A DNA stretch of 55,778 nucleotides from Roseburia sp. 1XD42-34 (GTDB taxonomy: Bacteria > Bacillota > Bacilli > Bacillales > Amphibacillaceae), in contig NZ_QWLJ01000032.1 of the NCBI RefSeq assembly GCF_009917385.1, positions 1-55,778 on the forward strand, read 5' to 3'. The notes below the pieces were generated by a model that was given only the letters and a program-made list of their open reading frames with translations, had not been told where the DNA came from and made no database searches. Shown piece by piece: positions 37,791 to 47,125 of the stretch (within the stretch, counting starts at the first letter, position 1; each line of letters starts with the position of its first letter). The position numbers and the translations under genes were made by a program.

Positions 37791-38090
37791 AAATCCAATT
37801 ACAATTATTTTGCATAGAAGTTAAGAAAATATACAAATTGGATGAAGGCGACGTTAGGTGGAAAGAGTTTCAGTTTTTTACAGCAGAAGAGGGGGAAGAA
37901 CAGTTATATATAAACTGCTATTGTGTAGAGCTCTCTTTGAGGGTATAACAGGCAGCGAAGAAATCCCTCGCTGTCTATGAAGGATATTATTAAATCCATA
38001 TTTTATCCGGTCTAAGGGGGCTAGCAACCGAAAAAAAAGCTACGAAATAAATGACTATATGCTGTTTAGGATAGGGGATAGAGAGATTCG
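37791..38090. other. 300-bp gap without a recognised gene
   Basis: This is where ylaK would be expected from B. subtilis order. I see no coding frame or repeat copy in it until the S-type repeat that follows. Confidence 0.4.
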
Positions 38091-38246
38091 GCTGTTGGAA
38101 GACCCCATTTCAGAAGTTGAATAATCCGTACTGCAACAAGTCTAAGTGAGAGATAACAGCACCTAAATGCCCGCTTCGTTCATCTGACAATCAGTCAATC
38201 AGCGGGGAATAAATGATACTCCCACTGATTGATAGATTCACTTTAT
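38090..38246 (+). repeat. S-type structured repeat overlapping the end of ylaL
   Basis: Contains CCCCATTT with AAGTGAGAG, GATAACAGCACCTAAATG and a terminal hairpin AATCAGT with ACTGATT, and ends TTCACTTTAT. The stop codon of the minus-strand ylaL gene (38243-38245) lies inside this last CTTTAT. Confidence 0.85.
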
Positions 38247-38731
38247 TGAATAGAGATACCTTTAATATGTGTTATCGGATTATTTTTGTTTGTTCCGTCC
38301 TTATAGTATAGATGTACGGGGCCATCGGTTCTTAATGGCTTTCCATCTTTTGAAAATAAGAAATAACTATTAAATAATTCAACTAATGGAATGGTGACGT
38401 TTCCAATCTCACGAATCAAAACAGCTTCTGTAGCATCAGCTTTAATTTCTGCGTGATTTAAAAAATCTTCCAATGGAATAACATAAGAGCTCTTTAAAAT
38501 TTTATCACGTTCATAGCGTTTTATACTGCGATTTACTGGTGGCTTCACTTGTTCAGAAACTTCTTTTTCCCATCTTTCTGAAGCTCGTTTTAAATCATTT
38601 TCATTATCCTCTAAAACGTTACTGCTGTCTGTAAATGCATGTTCCCATTCAATTTTACGATCATCAAATATCCAAACGGAAGGATCTAATGTAATGGGGT
38701 ATGTAACTTTACCTTTAATTGGTACGATCAT
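38243..38731 (-). CDS. ylaL: YlaL-family protein
   Basis: A 162-residue soluble protein beginning MIVPIKGKVTYPITLDPSVW followed by IFDDRKI. The centre is charged (KRASERWEKEVSEQVKPP) and the C-terminal half has alternating strands ending HIKGISIQ. I assign YlaL from its N-terminus and its place next to ylaN. The start is the ATG 6 bases after GAGGTG. The stop codon is made of the terminal bases of a repeat, so the original end of the gene may have been different. Function unknown. Confidence 0.75.
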   Translation of the reverse strand: MIVPIKGKVTYPITLDPSVWIFDDRKIEWEHAFTDSSNVLEDNENDLKRASERWEKEVSEQVKPPVNRSIKRYERDKILKSSYVIPLEDFLNHAEIKADATEAVLIREIGNVTIPLVELFNSYFLFSKDGKPLRTDGPVHLYYKDGTNKNNPITHIKGISIQ

Positions 38732-38740
38732 AATCATCAC

Positions 38741-39179
38741 CTCATATTTGATTTCCTATTTAGGATAGCAAACCTTAAAGATAATTTCATTCATTTCGAG
38801 CTACGTTCGAATTAAAAATCAATATAAAAACGGAAGTACTTTACTTCTTTTTCAAAAAAAATATTCTAGTTATATGATAATAGTAAAAAAGTGGAAAGTA
38901 ACCGGAAATCCTGTTATGGTAAACATAAAGGAGAAAACTCGCTATCTAAAGAGGTTTTAAAGCTTTTTTAACTAATCGTAAGAACTACAGAAGAGAAGCT
39001 ATAATGAATTTTTTTACAAAAAGTAGGTAGTATCTTGTAAACGGTAACGGAGGGATAAAACACTCGCTTTCATTGGATTTAGAACAACCATGAAAAAATA
39101 TTTTTTTATTTGCATTTTAGTTGTACTAACGATAATATAATATAGAAAGAAGTCTTTGATAACGGAGGGGATAGATTTG
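38741..39179. other. 440-bp gap between divergent ylaL and ylaN
   Basis: AT-rich, with no repeat copy and no gene that I can support. It must hold promoters for both neighbours. The frame at 39090-39137 (MKKYFFICILVVLTII) is too short and lacks a ribosome-binding site. Confidence 0.4.
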
Positions 39180-39461
39180 ATGCCAGAGGTGACTGTAAAT
39201 CATCGCGAAAAAGCCCATGCCCTTCTCAAGGCTGATGCTGATAAAATTTTGCGACTCATAGAAGTTCAAATAGATAATTTAACAATGCCACAATGCCCAT
39301 TATATGAAGAGGTATTGGATACACAAATGTTTGGGCTTTCCAGGGAGATTGATTTTGCTGTTCGTTTAAACTTAATTAGCGAAAGTGAAGGTAAAGCAAT
39401 TTTAGAAGATCTGGAGAGGAAGTTAAATATTCTGCACGAAGCAGCGCAAAATTCCGTATAA
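39180..39461 (+). CDS. ylaN: YlaN (UPF0358) iron-homeostasis protein
   Basis: A 93-residue all-helical protein with the UPF0358 signature: [40 protein letters not shown] and DFAVRL. In B. subtilis YlaN binds iron and the Fur repressor and relieves Fur repression when iron is short; there it becomes essential at low iron. The ATG at 39180 follows CGGAGGGG. Its terminator follows closely, and ftsW lies downstream as in B. subtilis. Confidence 0.93.
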   Translation: MPEVTVNHREKAHALLKADADKILRLIEVQIDNLTMPQCPLYEEVLDTQMFGLSREIDFAVRLNLISESEGKAILEDLERKLNILHEAAQNSV

Positions 39462-39509
39462 TCCTACTTATCTTCGGTTTTTGCGAGAATTTAAAAAGCA
39501 AAAACTTTG

Positions 39510-39541
39510 CCTGCATAATCATATCGGCAAGGTTTTTTTGT
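39510..39541 (+). terminator. terminator of ylaN
   Basis: AAACTTTGCC pairs with GGCAAGGTTT across a 14-base loop (one G-T pair), followed by a T run. Confidence 0.8.
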
Positions 39542-39729
39542 TTCAAATATCTGTAATCGGGGCTTGCAATTAGGAAAGAATCGGCTTACAAGAGTGAAAA
39601 TGTAAAAATAAAGCACGAATCAGCGTGTAGAAGCTACTTAAAATGTATAGATTTAAATAATTTATTACGTTTCCTTATAGCCATTTCTTGGACAAGCTCT
39701 TGTATTACATATTTAGTAGGGAGAAGAAT

Positions 39730-40920
39730 ATGTTACATAAATTAAAAGATTATGATTACACACTATTAATAACACCAATTTTATTGGCTGCTTTTGGTTT
39801 AGTAATGATTTATAGTGCAAGTATGGTTTTCGCAGTTGTTCAAGGGCAACCTGCAAATCATTATTTAACCCAGCAAGCTGTTCGATTTGCAATGGGCTTG
39901 GTTGGATTCATTATTTGTTGTGCTTTTCCATATCGGTACTATCAAAAATTAATCAAACCGATTATACTTGGTGTAATACTATTATTAATAGGAGTATTAT
40001 TGTTTGGTTCAACAGTCAATAATGCGCAATCCTGGTTTTTGGGAATTCAACCAGCAGAATTTGCTAAACTTGCCATCGTTATGTATTTAGCATCTGTATA
40101 CTCTAAAAAACAGGAGTATATTCGTGAATTTAGTCGGGCGGTTTTACCTCCCCTTGTCATAACAGGGGTTATCTTAGCGCTTATTGTTCTGCAGCCGGAC
40201 ATTGGTACAGCTTCGATAGTCTTTCTCATCGCTTGTTCGGTTATTTTTAGTTCAGGTATTCGTTTCAAGCATTTATCATTACTTATATTCATTGGTGTTG
40301 TGTTTTTGTTGTTGGCATTACCTTTTATGGCTACCGATGAACGACTTACTCGATTTACAGGAGCTTATCAGCCATTTGAAACTCCTGATTCTCATGGGTA
40401 TCAGTTAATCCAATCTTATGTTGCTATCGGCAATGGCGGACTGACTGGTGAAGGATTGGGGCAAAGTGTACAAAAGCTTGGATACTTAACAGAAGCACAC
40501 ACAGATTTCATTATGGCAATTGTTGCAGAAGAGTTGGGTTTTATCGGTGTAGTTATTGTTATTGGTTTGTTAGCTATCATTGTTTTAAGAGGGATATTTA
40601 TCTCTAGAAAAGCAAAGGACAGCTTTGGCGCTTTATTGGCAATTGGTATTTCATCCATGGTAGGAATACAGGCGTTTATTAATTTAGGCGCCATAAGCGG
40701 GTTGCTGCCGATCACAGGTGTGCCATTACCCTTTGTCAGTTATGGCGGTTCATCTCTTTTGGTGTTATTAATATCAATGGGGATTTTAAATAATATAGCT
40801 ATGCATATAAAAAAAAGAGAAATGGAACCAGCAGAAGAAAAACAAAACAATCGTCACATATCACAAACATATCGAGGAGGAAGATCATGGCACAACTCAA
40901 ACAGATCAACAAAATATTAG
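39730..40920 (+). CDS. ftsW: peptidoglycan polymerase FtsW (SEDS family)
   Basis: A 396-residue SEDS protein with about ten membrane helices. Family hallmarks are LVMIYSAS near the N-terminus, AEFAKLAIVMYLA, LQPDIGTA, the IAEELGFIG-like AEELGFIGVV and PITGVPLPFVSYGGSSLL near the C-terminus. It polymerises glycan strands at the division site with a partner PBP. I start at 39730 after GGGAGAAG. Its end overlaps pycA by 34 bases; ftsW-pycA is the B. subtilis order. Confidence 0.92.
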   Translation: MLHKLKDYDYTLLITPILLAAFGLVMIYSASMVFAVVQGQPANHYLTQQAVRFAMGLVGFIICCAFPYRYYQKLIKPIILGVILLLIGVLLFGSTVNNAQSWFLGIQPAEFAKLAIVMYLASVYSKKQEYIREFSRAVLPPLVITGVILALIVLQPDIGTASIVFLIACSVIFSSGIRFKHLSLLIFIGVVFLLLALPFMATDERLTRFTGAYQPFETPDSHGYQLIQSYVAIGNGGLTGEGLGQSVQKLGYLTEAHTDFIMAIVAEELGFIGVVIVIGLLAIIVLRGIFISRKAKDSFGALLAIGISSMVGIQAFINLGAISGLLPITGVPLPFVSYGGSSLLVLLISMGILNNIAMHIKKREMEPAEEKQNNRHISQTYRGGRSWHNSNRSTKY

Positions 40921-43900
40921 TTGCCAACCGTGGGGAAATTGCGATTCGGGTGTTTCGGGCTTGTACCGAATTAAATATTCGTACAGTCGCTATTTATTCT
41001 AAAGAAGATTTAAGTTCCTATCATCGCTATAAAGCGGATGAAGCGTATTTAATTGGAGAAGGGAAAAAGCCGATTGACGCTTACTTAGATATCGAAGGAA
41101 TTATCGTATTAGCGAAACGTGTGGGCGTCGATGCGATCCACCCCGGATACGGTTTTTTATCTGAAAACATTAATTTTGCAAAGCGCTGTGAAGAAGAAGG
41201 GATTATCTTTATCGGTCCTACAAGTAAGCATTTGGATATGTTTGGTGATAAGGTAAAAGCCCGCTATCAAGCTACACAGGCTGGATTGCCGATTATACCA
41301 GGAAGCGATGGTCCTGTTTATTCACTTGAAGAAGTGGAGAGATTTGCAGATAAACATGGGTTCCCGATCATTATTAAAGCTTCTTTAGGCGGTGGTGGAC
41401 GAGGTATGCGAATTGTCCGCAGTAAGCAAGGACTTGCAGAGGCGTATGATCGAGCGAAATCAGAGGCTAGAGCCGCTTTTGGTAATGATGAAATCTATTT
41501 AGAAAAACTGATTGAAAACCCAAAACATATCGAAGTTCAAATAATTGGTGACCAGCATGGGAATATTGTTCATTTGTACGAGAGAGACTGTTCAGTACAG
41601 CGGAGGCATCAAAAGTTAGTAGAAGTGGCACCGAGTACATCGCTTTCTGAAGATTTGCGCATGCAAATATGTGAAGCTGCGGTCAAACTTATGAAAAATG
41701 TAGATTACTTAAATGCTGGTACCGTTGAATTTTTAGTGACCAAGGATAAATACTATTTTATAGAAGTAAATCCGCGTGTACAAGTTGAACATACGATTAC
41801 CGAAATGATTACAGGCGTTGACATTGTTCAGACGCAAATAAAAGTTGCCGAGGGAAGGAACTTACATGATGGATCGATTGGAATTCCAGAGCAAGATAAA
41901 ATTGTTACCATAGGTTACGCCATCCAATCACGTGTAACAACGGAGGACCCATTGAACAACTTCATGCCAGATACTGGAAGAATTATGGCATATCGCTCAG
42001 GAGGGGGATTTGGCGTTCGTTTAGATGCAGGAAACGGCTTTCAAGGATCGGTTATTTCGCCGCATTATGATTCTTTATTAGTTAAAGTCTCGACTTGGGC
42101 ATTGAATTTTGAACAGGCTGCGCAAAAAATGGTCAGAAACTTAAAAGAATTCCGTATACGTGGAATTAAAACAAATATCCCTTTTTTACAAAATGTTATT
42201 TTGCACAAAAACTTTTTATCTGGAGTTTATGATACTACATTTGTTGATAATACGCCTGAGCTTTTTGTGTTTCCAAAGCGCAAAGATCGTGGAACGAAGA
42301 TGCTTACGTATATTGGAAATACGACCGTCAATGGTGTAGATAAAGATGGAAATAAAGACAAACCAGCTTTTTCTGAACTACAAATTCCAAAGGTGGATTT
42401 GTCTAAGCCTATTCCTTCAGGTACGAAGCAAATTTTGAATGAGCGCGGCCCAGAAGGTTTAGCAACCTGGTTAAAGGAACAAAAAGAGGTGTTATTGACA
42501 GATACTACTTTTCGTGATGCGCATCAATCGTTATTAGCTACAAGAGTGCGGACAAAAGATTTGCATCGCATCGCCGAACCAACTGCAAGAATGCTTCCTA
42601 ACTTGTTCTCTGTTGAAATGTGGGGTGGAGCAACCTTTGATGTTGCTTACCGATTTTTAAAGGAAGACCCATGGGATCGTTTGCTGAAATTACGCGAAAG
42701 CATGCCTAATGTATTATTGCAAATGTTACTCCGGGCGAGTAATGCCGTCGGATATAAAAATTACCCAGATAATGTCATTAAGGAGTTTGTAGAAAAAAGT
42801 GCGACAGCAGGCATAGATGTATTTCGAATATTTGATAGCTTGAATTGGGTAGAAGGGATGCAGTTGGCAATTGAAGCTGTACGTAACAATAATAAAATTG
42901 CTGAAGCAACGGTGTGTTATACTGGCGACATATTAGACGCAGGGCGGACAAAGTATGATATCAGCTATTATAAAAATCTGGCGAAGGAATTAGAGAATTG
43001 TGGAGCCCATATTCTTGGAATAAAAGATATGGCCGGCTTATTAAAGCCTGAAGCGGCATATCAATTGATTTCTACGTTAAAAGAAACGATTGACCTGCCA
43101 ATCCATTTGCATACGCATGATACGAGTGGAAATGGCATCTATTTATACGCAAGAGCGATTGATGCCGGAGTAGACGCTGTAGATGTAGCTGCAGGTCCGA
43201 TGGCAGGGTTAACTTCACAGCCAAGCGCGCAAACTCTTTACCATGCACTGGAAGGACATGAGCGTCAGCCGAAGGTAAATGTGAAAGCTTATGAAGAGCT
43301 TTCCTATTATTGGGAAGGAATCAGAGAATACTACCGTGATTTTGAGAGTGGCATGAAAGCACCACATACAGAGATTTATATGCATGAAATGCCTGGAGGG
43401 CAGTATAGTAACCTTAAACAACAGGCGAAAGCCGTAGGTTTGGAAGATCGTTGGAATGAAGTAAAATCGATGTTCCGTCAAGTGAATGATATGTTTGGGG
43501 ATATTGTCAAAGTTACACCATCGTCAAAAGTGATTGGTGATATGACATTATTCATGGTACAAAACAATTTAACAGAAGACGATATTTATGAGCGTGGAGA
43601 AACCATTGACTTTCCAGATTCTGTGATTGAATTTGCCCAAGGTTATATTGGACAACCTTATCAAGGATTTCCACCAGAGTTACAACGAATTATTCTAAAA
43701 GGAAAAGACCCAATAAAAGTGCGACCTGGAGAGTTGTTGGAACCAGTTGACTTTACACAATTAAAAGAAACATTATTTAAAACCTTGGACCGACAGGTAA
43801 CCAGCTTTGATTTAATTTCTCACGCACTTTATCCGAAAGTATTCATGGACTACCATAAGTTCCATGATAAATATGGGGATGTGTCGGTATTGGACACCCC

Positions 43901-44330
43901 AACGTTCTTCTATGGGATGAAGCTTGGAGAAGTAGTTGAAGTGGAAATTGAACAAGGGAAAACATTAATTGTAAAACTCGTGTCTATTTCAGAGCCAAGA
44001 GAAGATGGAACGCGTGTCGTATACTTTGAACTAAATGGACAGACAAGGGAGATTGTTGTAAAGGATCAAAGCATTCAATCTGAAGTCGAAATGAGACCAA
44101 AAGCTGATAAAAATAATCAAAAACATATTGGAGCTACGATGCCAGGAACAGTTATCAAAGTACTACGCCAGGCAGGGGAACGTGTTAATAAAGGTGACCA
44201 CTTATTAATCAATGAGGCGATGAAAATGGAGACAACGGTGCAAGCTCCATTTACGGGAGTCATTAAGCATGTGAATGTGAAGGATGGCGATAGTATCGCT
44301 GTGGATGATTTACTTATTGAATTTGAATAA
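40887..44330 (+). CDS. pycA: pyruvate carboxylase
   Basis: A 1147-residue single-chain enzyme. Biotin carboxylase spans about residues 1-450 (KASLGGGGRGMR ATP loop, HIEVQIIGD, EVNPRVQVEHT), carboxyltransferase about 530-800 (DTTFRDAHQSLLATRVRT, HLHTHDTSGN), then the tetramerisation domain and the biotin carrier domain with the biotinylated Lys in NEAMKMETT near the C-terminus. It makes oxaloacetate from pyruvate and bicarbonate, opposing Pdh for the same substrate. GAGGAGG precedes the ATG, inside the end of ftsW. In B. subtilis DarB, whose homologue lies at 6.2 kb, activates this enzyme. Confidence 0.97.
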   Translation: MAQLKQINKILVANRGEIAIRVFRACTELNIRTVAIYSKEDLSSYHRYKADEAYLIGEGKKPIDAYLDIEGIIVLAKRVGVDAIHPGYGFLSENINFAKRCEEEGIIFIGPTSKHLDMFGDKVKARYQATQAGLPIIPGSDGPVYSLEEVERFADKHGFPIIIKASLGGGGRGMRIVRSKQGLAEAYDRAKSEARAAFGNDEIYLEKLIENPKHIEVQIIGDQHGNIVHLYERDCSVQRRHQKLVEVAPSTSLSEDLRMQICEAAVKLMKNVDYLNAGTVEFLVTKDKYYFIEVNPRVQVEHTITEMITGVDIVQTQIKVAEGRNLHDGSIGIPEQDKIVTIGYAIQSRVTTEDPLNNFMPDTGRIMAYRSGGGFGVRLDAGNGFQGSVISPHYDSLLVKVSTWALNFEQAAQKMVRNLKEFRIRGIKTNIPFLQNVILHKNFLSGVYDTTFVDNTPELFVFPKRKDRGTKMLTYIGNTTVNGVDKDGNKDKPAFSELQIPKVDLSKPIPSGTKQILNERGPEGLATWLKEQKEVLLTDTTFRDAHQSLLATRVRTKDLHRIAEPTARMLPNLFSVEMWGGATFDVAYRFLKEDPWDRLLKLRESMPNVLLQMLLRASNAVGYKNYPDNVIKEFVEKSATAGIDVFRIFDSLNWVEGMQLAIEAVRNNNKIAEATVCYTGDILDAGRTKYDISYYKNLAKELENCGAHILGIKDMAGLLKPEAAYQLISTLKETIDLPIHLHTHDTSGNGIYLYARAIDAGVDAVDVAAGPMAGLTSQPSAQTLYHALEGHERQPKVNVKAYEELSYYWEGIREYYRDFESGMKAPHTEIYMHEMPGGQYSNLKQQAKAVGLEDRWNEVKSMFRQVNDMFGDIVKVTPSSKVIGDMTLFMVQNNLTEDDIYERGETIDFPDSVIEFAQGYIGQPYQGFPPELQRIILKGKDPIKVRPGELLEPVDFTQLKETLFKTLDRQVTSFDLISHALYPKVFMDYHKFHDKYGDVSVLDTPTFFYGMKLGEVVEVEIEQGKTLIVKLVSISEPREDGTRVVYFELNGQTREIVVKDQSIQSEVEMRPKADKNNQKHIGATMPGTVIKVLRQAGERVNKGDHLLINEAMKMETTVQAPFTGVIKHVNVKDGDSIAVDDLLIEFE

Positions 44331-44351
44331 AATCACGTCTCTGTAGCTAAA

Positions 44352-44384
44352 AAAGAGAGCAAGTTTTCCTGCTCTCTTTTTTGT
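44352..44384 (+). terminator. terminator of pycA
   Basis: AAAGAGAGC pairs with GCTCTCTTT across a 10-base loop, followed by Ts. A repeat head starts about 8 bases later. Confidence 0.88.
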
Positions 44385-44390
44385 ATTTGT

Positions 44391-44738
44391 ATAGGAAACT
44401 ATAAAATGAGGTGCTTGTCGATAACAAAATAACCGAATAGTCACGGTCCGGATCGACCGCCCAGCAACGATGCGACTTTAGAAATGCGCCTTACGATAAG
44501 ATTTCATCGGTTCGCCTCTAATGCGGAAGACTGTCTAAAAACCGGCTTTTAGCCCAGACGTTGGCATACCCTAGTTTTAGTGGCATGTTTTCTTTATCCC
44601 GTAAAAAGGCGTTGTAGACTCCCATGGTCTAAGAATGGAAGATGTGAGCTGAACAAGTAGAAGCGGGAGGTAACAGCGCCTAAAATCCTGATTCGTTCCA
44701 TTCGCTACGTTGCTAAACGGGCGCTTGCGCCTTTGTTC
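44391..44738 (+). repeat. L-type repeat, head A, partial S module and alternative tail
   Basis: Begins taggaaactataaaatgagg. After CTCCCAT/GCGGGAG and the start of the second stem (GCCTAAAAT), the S module is interrupted and joined to TTCCATTCGCTACGTTGCTA with GGGCGCTTGCGCCTTTGTTC. It thus carries a junction between the two 3' modules. The GGCGC-TT-GCGCC tail looks like a small terminator. Confidence 0.88.
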
Positions 44739-44742
44739 TAGT

Positions 44743-44943
44743 CTAGGAAATTATAAAATTTTGCAGTTGTGGATAACTTACTAAGTTATTTAGCCACGTC
44801 CGGCTTCATCGCCCAGCAACTAGGCGACTTCACGAATCGCCCTACGATAAGTCATCATTGGTTCGTGCCTCACCATGATTCCTTTACCTCAGTTGCTTCG
44901 TTCCACTCGCTACGTTGCTAAACGGGCGCTTGCGCCTTTGTTC
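44743..44943 (+). repeat. L-type repeat, head B with alternative tail
   Basis: Begins taggaaattataaaattttg and has GTGGATAACTTACTAAGTTAT, a short palindrome replacing the head-A sequence, then GGCGACTTCACGAATCGCC and the same tail as its neighbour. It starts only 4 bases after the previous repeat, so the two are stacked. It ends about 25 bases from the ctaA stop codon. Confidence 0.88.
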
Positions 44944-44968
44944 TTTTTGTTTTCAATGTAATCTCTTT

Positions 44969-45919
44969 TTAGGAAGATTGGACATTTGACTTGTTACCTT
45001 CCAATTGCTTTGCGTATTTTCCGCTTCGAGTTGCCTGGAGAATAAAATAGGTTAACATTCCAAAAAACAGCGAAATGATAAGTGCGTGCATTAATGCCGT
45101 AGCTAGATGCAACTGAGTAAATATGACCATAGCTCCAAAAAATACTTGTAAAGTAATTAAAATCATGACTGTCCACCAGCCCCAGTACATCAATTTATTA
45201 TTTTTATAGTGACGTAGCATTCGAAAAGAAAATGTAATTGTCCAGATAAATAAAATACCAGCGGCTAATCTGTGCCCCATTTGAATCCATTGTGGTCCAA
45301 CATAATTAGAAAATGCTAACGGAGCTTCGTTATTGCAAAACGGCCAGCTTTTGCATACTAAATTTGCTTCTGTATGCCGAACCAAAGCCCCTGTATAAAC
45401 AACGAGCATTGTGTAAATTGTAAGTCCATAAATCTCAAGTCGATGAGATTTTTTAATGAATAATGATTTTGCATCGAATTTTTTATCTATCTCAAAAATA
45501 AGTAGCATTAACAGAAATACTGCCGCAAACGAAATCAACGAAATACCAAAATGAGCAGCGAGGGCAAAATCAGATTGTCCCCATACAACAGCGGCAGCAC
45601 CAATAAGCGCTTGTAATACTAAGAATAGTACCGAAAGGACTGATAGAAATTTAACCTCCCGAATATGGCCTATCTTTATCCAGGCTAATATGGCTAAGCC
45701 TACAACTGCGAAACCAACTACTCCGGTAACTAAACGGTGACTTAATTCAATAATTAGTTCTGGTGATATCTCTGAAGGAATCCATTCACCTTCACATAAT
45801 GGCCAACTGTTGCCACAGCCATCTTCTGATCCAGTTTTTGTTACAAGGGCTCCGCCGAGTAACACAAATGTCATACCAAGTGTTGCTACGATAGATAACC
45901 ATTTTAAGCTTTTCATCAT
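44969..45919 (-). CDS. ctaA: heme A synthase
   Basis: A 316-residue protein with eight membrane helices in two pseudo-repeats. The conserved cysteine pair GCGNSWPLC in the first extracellular loop and a second pair VCKSWPFC are present, with paired histidines in the helices (ELSHRLVTG, MGHRLAAG). CtaA oxidises the C8 methyl of heme O to give heme A for the caa3 and aa3 oxidases. It is divergent from ctaB as in B. subtilis. GTGAGG precedes the ATG. Confidence 0.95.
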   Translation of the reverse strand: MMKSLKWLSIVATLGMTFVLLGGALVTKTGSEDGCGNSWPLCEGEWIPSEISPELIIELSHRLVTGVVGFAVVGLAILAWIKIGHIREVKFLSVLSVLFLVLQALIGAAAVVWGQSDFALAAHFGISLISFAAVFLLMLLIFEIDKKFDAKSLFIKKSHRLEIYGLTIYTMLVVYTGALVRHTEANLVCKSWPFCNNEAPLAFSNYVGPQWIQMGHRLAAGILFIWTITFSFRMLRHYKNNKLMYWGWWTVMILITLQVFFGAMVIFTQLHLATALMHALIISLFFGMLTYFILQATRSGKYAKQLEGNKSNVQSS

Positions 45920-47125
45920 ATAAATGCCTCACTTTATGCGTTTTATTCTCTCCGAAGTTGTCTTAATTGTAATTGCAACTAAGAGCATGATAGACTCACT
46001 TTTCGAATCTCCGATCTTGAATTAACCACATCACTATGTAATATTAGGAATACATAATTCATAAAAAATGGCTTGTAATCTTTGCTTTCTTCATAATGTT
46101 ACCATAATGGGTGCCGAAAATTTCTACTACAAATCTACTCGTATTAAGCCACTTTCAGATAAGGGGAAGCATGATAGAGCTTATTACAGTCAAAAAATAA
46201 TCTTTAGATGGATGCAACAACTTTATCAAACTATAAAAAGCGCTCCCGTCTTAAGGCAAGACAATGATGTTTTAAGGGATAGAGACAAAGTGTTCTTTTT
46301 TAAAAGATAAGAAAGTATAAAAATTGTTGCTTTGGGATAACGATATAATGGAATAGCCATGTCCAGCTTAAGCGCCCAGTAACTAGGCGACTTAACGAAA
46401 TTGCCCTACGATAAGTCATCATCGGTTCGAGGTTAAGAGGAAGGCCGACTAAAAACGGGCTTGCCGCTCAGGCGTCGGCATACTCCTGTTGCAGGAGTAT
46501 GATTCCTGTATCTCAGTTGATCCGCTCCATTCGCTACGTTGCTAAACGGGCGCTCTGCGCCTTTGTTCAGTTATTTAGCATACTATTATGTGTATATCAA
46601 TTTGAGTTTTTAAATCGCTGATAGATTTATCATAATATTAATACCGCCTAAAAAGCAAAGAATTGATTATAAATAGTTCAATATGACACAGAATTGTTAC
46701 AGCTTCGATTAAATTAAATTATCGTACAAACGATAGATTGCATGTATACCAAGCGAATCAATCGTAACATGAATTGGAGCGATTTTCACTATAATAATAA
46801 AAAACGCTTGCATTGTTCTCATTTGTTTGCTAGAAATAGTGTAGGGGATTTTGTTACAGCTGTTAGATAATGTAAAAAGAAATTGCGTACATAGGTATTT
46901 TATTCATTAATTTAAAATAATTCGCAACTGTAACAAATGATTCACAAAAATGTCACAAAAAGTTACTTGAATTGAAGTAGAATAGGCATGAGGGGGTTTT
47001 GGCACACTGCTGTTAAATTGTAAAAAAAACCATGATATAATTGAGTTTTTTGAGTAATACAGTCGTAACTCTCTTTTGTGAGCAAGTATTATTATTTCTG
47101 CATAAGCATAAAGGGGGGGAAAGGG
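45920..47125. other. long divergent intergenic region between ctaA and ctaB
   Basis: About 1.2 kb, holding one L-type repeat (46307-46568) and otherwise AT-rich DNA. An open frame at 46068-46310 has no ribosome-binding site and runs into the repeat, so I do not count it. Promoters of ctaA and ctaB should lie at the two ends. Words such as TTGTTACAG and ATGTCACAAAAAG near 46850-46970 could be regulatory, but I cannot assign a factor. Confidence 0.5.
46307..46568 (+). repeat. L-type repeat, hybrid head with alternative tail
   Basis: Begins gataagaaagtataaaaattg. The head is mixed: GGGATAACGATATAATGG resembles head A but AACTAGGCGACTTAACGAAA is head-B-like. The middle has GGCCGAC/GTCGGC and a perfect CATACTCCTG/CAGGAGTATG hairpin. 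It ends with GGGCGCTCTGCGCCTTTGTTC. It follows a run of six Ts. Confidence 0.87.

Noticed and set aside
39090..39137. Tiny frame MKKYFFICILVVLTII before ylaN
   Set aside because: Too short, with no ribosome-binding site; only the hydrophobic composition is suggestive.
46068..46310. 80-codon open frame between ctaA and ctaB
   Set aside because: No ribosome-binding site, no recognisable motif, and it runs into a repeat.
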